A stretch of 64,000 bases of DNA from Paragonimus skrjabini miyazakii. Lineage: Eukaryota > Platyhelminthes > Trematoda > Plagiorchiida > Troglotrematidae. The stretch covers positions 25,161-89,160 of the forward strand of contig JTDE01000972.1 of assembly GCA_014338405.1 (NCBI GenBank). Reading direction: 5' to 3'. A program made the translations under genes and the position numbers. Under the pieces are notes generated by a model. The model was not told the origin of the DNA, made no database searches, and worked only from the letters and a program-made list of their open reading frames with translations. Shown here one piece after another: positions 57,806 through 64,000 of this stretch. Each line of letters opens with the position of its first letter. Position 1 is the stretch's first letter.

Positions 57806-60800
57806 CTGGAATAAACAGTTTACTGGCCGATTATAAGTATATTTCACGGTGTTAACTACCTAACACCAAAACACTTTTGTAAAACACAATGTACTGCTTG
57901 TTCTTACATTTCCCCGTCTTTTACAGAAAGCGTACTTACACTAACACAACCCAACTTTACCGTACAAACTGACAGTCAAATTCGTCTCTAACATATGCAC
58001 CTGTTAGACAACACGGGTTTAATTAATGCTATTCGCCACAGAAACCAATATTCAGAGCACTTTATAACGAATTTCATTGAGATTTCATCAATAAGCTTTC
58101 ACTGCCCTTTCATTCTACAAAATGGTCTACTGTGTACACATAATCTTACCCGAGGTGATACGGCAGCTAGCCGTGGTCTTTACCATTTTATCACAGGAAC
58201 TTGATCAGTTGTCACGTCACGGAACTTATTCATTGATAAGACAATAATTAACTGGGATTTGAAGAGCAAAACAGCTGTGCATGACCGAACAATGCGTGTG
58301 CACTCATTTTTCGGTCGCTGTGTGGTGGAAAATGTGGATGGATAACAGAAATGCTTCTCACACTGTTTTTTGAGGTTCAAGCACGTCAGGCAGAAACGGC
58401 AGACATTTATCACACGTGATTCCACCACCTTTCCATCATATAGCTCTGTTTTATGTCACCAGATCATCAATGTGCAGACTGCAGTCTATATGGGCAAATT
58501 CAAAATATCCACCGAAATCACTGGGTGACAGAGCCACCGTAAGTTCCGTGACGTAATACCCGACATTTACTAGGGCTTGAATAATCAGACGTGTTGCTTT
58601 TGAATCCAGCGAACAAACGTCCAGTAATTCTCCATAACTTTCCAAATTATTATACATTTACTTGTTTTCAGATTGAATTCATCTAACATTAGCTCAGCAC
58701 AGCTCTTTTTTCTCACTCCGATACTTGAAGGAGGACACCAGAACCATAATCACAGGGCCACCTACGTTAGCGGCATCGTTCAGACGAGTTGGCACACGAC
58801 GTCCTAATTACGTACCAGAAACCAGTAAGTCTGCACTGGACACATTCCACTATAGATTATCAGCTTGCACTGGTTATGGTCATACTAATTTTGTCCTCAA
58901 AACTGATGTCAATCGATTACGCACAACACAATGTTAAATTACACACTTGTAGTTGACAACCGTCCTCTTCCTAGACGCTTACAGACAATAAAAAGTAGTG
59001 ATAACTTGAAAATTCTCCCTCAATGACATTAATTATTGAGTGAGACACAAATACTTCAAACATTTCAATAATTTGACATGAAATCGATTAATTATTAAAC
59101 TGAAATTTTTAAACGATTAAAATTGACTTCACAGTAATAAGCATACAGCGGCATGGACGTTGGATACACTCACTTTCCATAGTCAAAATCATCTGTAGCT
59201 GTGAGGTTTTAGTAAAATAGGCGTGCAAACCTCCCATAGGGAGGACATATACGAGGTTCACAAAGGAAGCTACTGCTACATTCGCTTCAAAGTGTGCAGA
59301 GATTAATCGCTGAACCAATGTATTGGTGGCATTTGGGGTCGTATACAAACTTTTAAACAATCAGTCAGAGGTAGCTAGGAGGCAAATTTTGGCAGCTACC
59401 GAGTCATTTGCTTAAATATGATGCCAGCTAAGATGCCTTACGGCAGGCCAGCTAGTTCACGAGCTACTGCTTTGCTGCTTCTCAGTCAGTGGCTCACATC
59501 TTTTACTTACCCGCACCCACAGGTTCAAGTAGCCTCCATCATTAATCGCAACCCTATCTCGTGTCCAGGACGGTAATTTAAGATTACTGTGGCTGTCTTT
59601 GACGAATTAGACGTCACAGCTCAATGTTACTCTCCTCTTATGATTATCGTGGCCCGAAGATTAAAACACAAGCTCAACTGAAGCTGGATTGGGGTGCCAT
59701 ATCGAAAGTGTCATGCATACAAGGTTTTAACGAGAATAACTTTTCAAATTTAAGGTAAACTCATTTTTTCATTTTAAGAAGGGTTGCGGCTGTTCACTGA
59801 AATAAACACTTTCAGGGAGTCATAGGAAGTGATCATCTTAATCACGATATCCGTTTCTAAGTAATGCCTATTAATTTGAGTGTGGCACCTGAACGTCAGA
59901 CGGTGCAATTACTTTGTATACGGCTAATTATAAACCACGAGATTTCGATGTTTCTTGATTCTTCTGTTATCAGAAGACAGAAGTCTACACAACTGGTCAT
60001 ATAAATCAGTAAGTAGATAATAGCGAAGTATGGTTTTTTTGAAAACAATTAATCAGCTTGATACTCATACTTAAGGAGCTACTCAGTTGGACATCGGCTA
60101 AAATGTTTGCACAAAGAACTGACCAGCTTAAATGCCTAAATGATTACAGTGCGATGGCTATAGTTGAGTACATGTTGATGAATTAATGTGCTTATAAGTA
60201 GTGAAGGAAATCGACTGAGTCGTTCATTGCTTCTAGGCATCTATCAACCCAGCACGGTTGTACTGTAATTACCTTCAGTTAGAATTTCCGTTATGGTAGT
60301 ATGAAAACGTTGCTTTATACAAGTGATATGAGTTAATTACAAGAGCTTCCCAAACAATTTTCTGGAAATTGTCTCGAAGAGAATATCGTCCGTGGGGATT
60401 GTATCCCAGTTAAACCAAGCAATAATGTGTAGGCGTATCACAGTTTATACATCATCCAGCTGTAACAAAATATTCATCCTCAGTTTGGGGGAAAGTTCAC
60501 TATATTTTTCGATCCAAAGCAGACGGAATAGTTTACTGAAAATTGAGTGCCTTGTTCCCACATGCACAGAGCTTAGTTCGAAAAGTACGAATAGGTGCTC
60601 CCATTTATAGTGCTGATCTTTTTCAATACTATGATGAAATATCCGACTTCGCGAACTATAAAACAAAATAAGTGTTTGCATATTTGTTTTACGAACAGGA
60701 TTATGTCGTTTTTATCTTTTCGTCCACAGCATAGTTTCCTACTGTGACATTCACTTACAAATGTGAATACGGATTATCTTACTATTAATAACGCTGACTG

Positions 60801-62690
60801 AAGAAGCTGTTGAACACAACCGTGTGTCACGTATTAATGGTGAATTAGACTTCATAAACATGTTGATTTTCTTTCACGAATTTTCACTTATTAATTGGTT
60901 CGTTCGCTTGCTTTTGCTTCCGCACATTCTATCTGTTTTTCTCTGCTATTTGGCGGAATACCGCCTGCGGTAATGAAATTCCAAACCATTGCGCCAATGG
61001 GTTTGATCCATAGTTCAGTGCAAATATTCTGTGAAATATTCACTGAGCAACAAGAACCAATAAAAACCCAGACATTTAATTTATTCCGAGGTCATTTCAA
61101 AAATGGCTGTATGACTATGATGCAAATAGTGTCGGTAATAAGAGGTAATTTATCGTACAATTACGGTAGATGTTCACCAACACCTTCATACTATTTCTAC
61201 GAGTAACAGACGAATTGCTCACTGACGGTGCTTGATTCAGTATATGCCAATGTTGTAATACATTTTTAAGTGTATCCTAAGCGTTAACTCTTCGAGACTT
61301 TTCAAAAGATGTTTCCCTGAGTGGACGAGTGAGCAGTCGGATTATACCACCTTTATGGTTTCCACAGCCATTGACCGCATAGTTCAAAATCATCCTCGAG
61401 AATCAGGGACATTTGGTAGGAAGTAGAATTATGAAAACGTCTGCATCTGCTCTTATGTTATAATCGATTGATACTGAACATTTTATAGACGCTCTATAAC
61501 CTTTTGTTTCAATCTATCACCTTAAATGTGCTTTCATCGAATTCAGCGAAGCATGCAATGATAAGATGGTCATGCGTCTGAGAAATGCTCAAGATATTGC
61601 TACAATTATGTAAAACGTTCCAAACTTGGTCTTCATCGCGTTGAAACATACAGTCTGTATGTTCGACCGGTGAAGCTTATAACAACCCCCCGTTTATCTT
61701 TCGTTCCATTACAGGACTGAATAAGTGGCTATGCTCATTTACTTCATATCTAACGTATAAGTTGCCTCAAACTTTTTAGAACTGGCTTTATTTACTTTTG
61801 AAATGTAGACCTGTTAATTCATTTTGCAAAAGAAATTGTTGGTTATAACCACTTATTAATTATGACATGGATTAGCACTTCCAATCAGAGTTGAAAAACG
61901 AAAACCGGCAATCTTTTCTTTCTTGCATTCATTTGTCAGCACTGGTTCTACTTATGTTTGTGATTTTCTAACAGTTTACGGTGTAATGCTACTGTTAAGC
62001 TTGATGAATAGGTTAAAATTCCTGTTTTATCTAGGTGGCGAAAAACTTTTTTTCCATCTCAGTTACGATACATTTTACTGATTTGTTTAAACTGGGTTCA
62101 TTCAAGAAGCAAAAATTAGTAATCCAAAAAGAGATCATCTTAACAGCGCCACTGTAAATACAACTCAATCTTTTTCGGCTCAACAGTAACAACAAATTTG
62201 GTGATTAAACTGTGATTACTGAAGTCACTATTGAGAAAGGTCAGAGACAAGGGTCATCTTGATCTAATGATGAATGCGAAGAGTATTTTCAGTTCGATCC
62301 CTCTGTGGCCTGCCTTGTATTGTTCACATGCCAGCTTTTAGACTATGTCAATTGATAGGTTCGTTTGTGTTACATTGTTGGTCTGCATCAGTTTAGATCG
62401 GTTAATCAAACTGAGGAGCACAGGTGGAATGTTAAACCAACACCCAAGCAGGTGAAAATTAGGAATGAACGTAAACACTTCAGGACTTAAAAGTATTGTG
62501 CATCCAGTAGGCAGAAATATGGTGCACTCGGCTGTTTCATGAATCGAGCGTGAACCTGGCTGGGCCACCTGTGCTCTACTAGCCTGAGATCTAATGGAAC
62601 ACTGACAGTAAGAAGAGACCCCATAATATGGGTGTAACTGCAATCGACAGATATTATAGAGAAATTTAAGATGCGAACGGTTTCAGTTAG
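57806..62690. other. Probable PDE9-like intron, no other gene recognised
   Basis: No HNxxH, HDxDH or HHC-type exon of the phosphodiesterase could be read on the minus strand. Short unsupported frames occur on both strands, for example plus 60,895-61,206 and minus 59,360-59,109. Confidence 0.45.
58451..58657 (-). CDS. Unrecognised small open frame
   Basis: ATG-started frame of 68 codons directly after an in-frame TAA. It includes LESYGELLDVCSLDSKATRL and VNVGYYVTELTVALSPSDF. A possible donor (GATCTG|GTGACA) lies near the end. The composition looks protein-like, but no family or partner exon was found; it would lie inside the PDE9-like gene on the same strand. Confidence 0.2.
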   Translation of the reverse strand: MYNNLESYGELLDVCSLDSKATRLIIQALVNVGYYVTELTVALSPSDFGGYFEFAHIDCSLHIDDLVT

Positions 62691-63126
62691 CTATGAGTGC
62701 AGGGTAATACTAATTTCAGGCAACCACAGGATCAACCAAGCTAAAAACGCTACTACTGGCCCTGTCCACTCGAGGTGAGTCCATGTGACCCTGTTGCGAG
62801 CATTAATCTTAATAACCCGTGTAATGGATTGCCAAAACGTTGGAAACAATAAAAGGTGTATGTACAAATAATCAGGTCCGGCCAATCGTATGCTATTTAG
62901 CAAAACTTCTGGATAAACATGTTCATCTTGAGAAACCATGCCCCATAAATTGTATTACATAATCCTTCGCACAAAACAAAGCTATCTTGATGCAAACAGT
63001 GTAAAGGCAGACGAACACTAAGATCAACATGATTGCCACCTGTAGAGTTGTCTTCCAGATGTAAGATCGAATAAGGGAAAATGCGGAAAATCTGCCCCTC
63101 GCGAATGTGCAATTTGTATTACTCAA
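62691..63126 (-). pseudogene. Hydrophobic open frames, possibly one broken membrane protein
   Basis: Two overlapping minus-strand frames, 63,126-62,923 and 62,939-62,691. The first contains VAIMLILVFVCLYTVCI, the second YLYIHLLLFPTFW and GPVVAFLAWLILWLP. Read together with one frame change they would give three membrane segments, but a splice (ACTCTACAG|GTGGCA near 63,026) is also possible. No family recognised, and AT-rich sequence favours hydrophobic codons by chance. Confidence 0.15.
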
Positions 63127-64000
63127 CTTCGAACGACTAGCCTAAATTCTTCCAGCAGCACATCGATTAAGATGGAACCCGCGGGAATCACTTTCAATCA
63201 ACTAACGAGAATAATAGACGAGATTCTCCAGGTATGTAGAATTCGATTATCAAACAGTTTGAGCAATTGATGGGTCATAGTTTGGAACACTTTAGTAAGG
63301 ACGTATTGCAGGTTTAATGGTACGCCGAAAGGTTAATAGTATAGAACCTGCAGACATACTTCGAAAGGTTCTGCATCCGGGATTAGAAAGGATACTTCGA
63401 TTTTTATTTATAATGCATCCAATCAGTCACTACGGTGTTGTCATTATGGCGCGTGATTGTAGCAGTATTACTAGGTCGTGAAGTATTTTCAGAGAACCAA
63501 AACTAAACTTATGGAGACAAGTTTCAAGAAAGAAAATTCTAAAATAGCAATCTTCTGTTAAATATACTGGGTTGCGATTAACAAGTAATTCTTGAACAAA
63601 TCATCTGGAGATTTGCCGACTGAAACAATCCTTTCCGCATTCATCACGTTTATGATTTTATGTGCCCTAGAACTGAACTTTGAATAGAACTACAAAATCT
63701 TTATCTCATTTTTTGGGTGATTCAAAGAACACCAAATGTACCGTGCATTCAACTCATGGTAAACGCTGGGAACATCGTAAAACAACTGTAACCCTATGGT
63801 TTGTACTTTGAAATATATCTGTAGTCAGTAACACCATAATCCTTTTCGCTGTTTTAAAAATAAACTACATCTGTTCCCCCAATGTTAGAGAATTCCATTT
63901 ACAAACGACTTTTTCTTAATGTCCTTTCAGTTTATATCAGTTAGGGTAATAAAACGCGTTTGGCTTGCAGAACTATACAATGGAGCGAAGGGTCAACTTT
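63127..64000. other. No recognisable gene
   Basis: AT-rich with short frames only. The window ends before the 5' exons expected for the PDE9-like gene. Confidence 0.4.

Noticed and set aside
1..64000. CRISPR array, bacterial defence or biosynthetic operon
   Set aside because: No evenly spaced repeats, no ribosome-binding-site-led gene runs and no long frames; the sequence is eukaryotic with introns and retroelements.

Overview
The window is eukaryotic. It is AT-rich, no open frame runs much beyond 130 codons, and the recognisable coding parts are short exons with GT-AG borders. It also carries decayed retrotransposons, tRNA-derived SINE-like pieces and one 100-N assembly gap. BEL/Pao and Penelope-like elements of the GIY-YIG type, a PDE9-type phosphodiesterase, and introns from about 56 bp to more than 7 kb fit an invertebrate animal. 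A parasitic flatworm is my best guess, but that is inference and not proven here.

Layout. Bases 1-5,060 are mostly a broken BEL/Pao LTR retrotransposon on the minus strand (Gag, protease, reverse transcriptase, RNase H and the start of integrase, read right to left), with a SINE-like fragment near 415-495. Three Penelope-like relics lie at 7,600-8,720 (minus), 13,720-14,960 (plus) and 23,150-24,110 (plus). A tRNA-like structure sits at 10,090-10,187 and a 370-bp fold-back palindrome at 30,144-30,513. A pair of related SINE-like pieces lies near 25.7 and 32.75 kb.

Genes. The one securely identified gene is a PDE9-like cyclic-nucleotide phosphodiesterase on the minus strand. Its last three coding exons are at 57,805-57,553, 56,796-56,650 and 49,411-49,319; the 5' half of the gene lies beyond the right end. 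Its 7.2-kb last intron holds a plus-strand gene model of up to six phase-compatible exons (53,462-55,798). Two more minus-strand multi-exon genes are supported by matching splice phases but not identified: 22,793-19,745 (six exons) and 45,713-42,032 (four exons, spanning the gap). A small plus-strand three-exon model (28,883-35,228) could encode a membrane protein of about 81 residues. A few single candidate exons are listed at low confidence.

Assembly. The gap at 42,831-42,930 is flanked by two near-identical copies of about 414 bp that abut the Ns exactly. This looks like an unmerged contig overlap (two haplotypes), not a biological duplication. I saw no CRISPR array, bacterial operon, rRNA, intact tRNA gene or new defence-type system. 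Unannotated stretches appear to be intron or intergenic sequence. All exon borders were read by eye and none is backed by transcript data.
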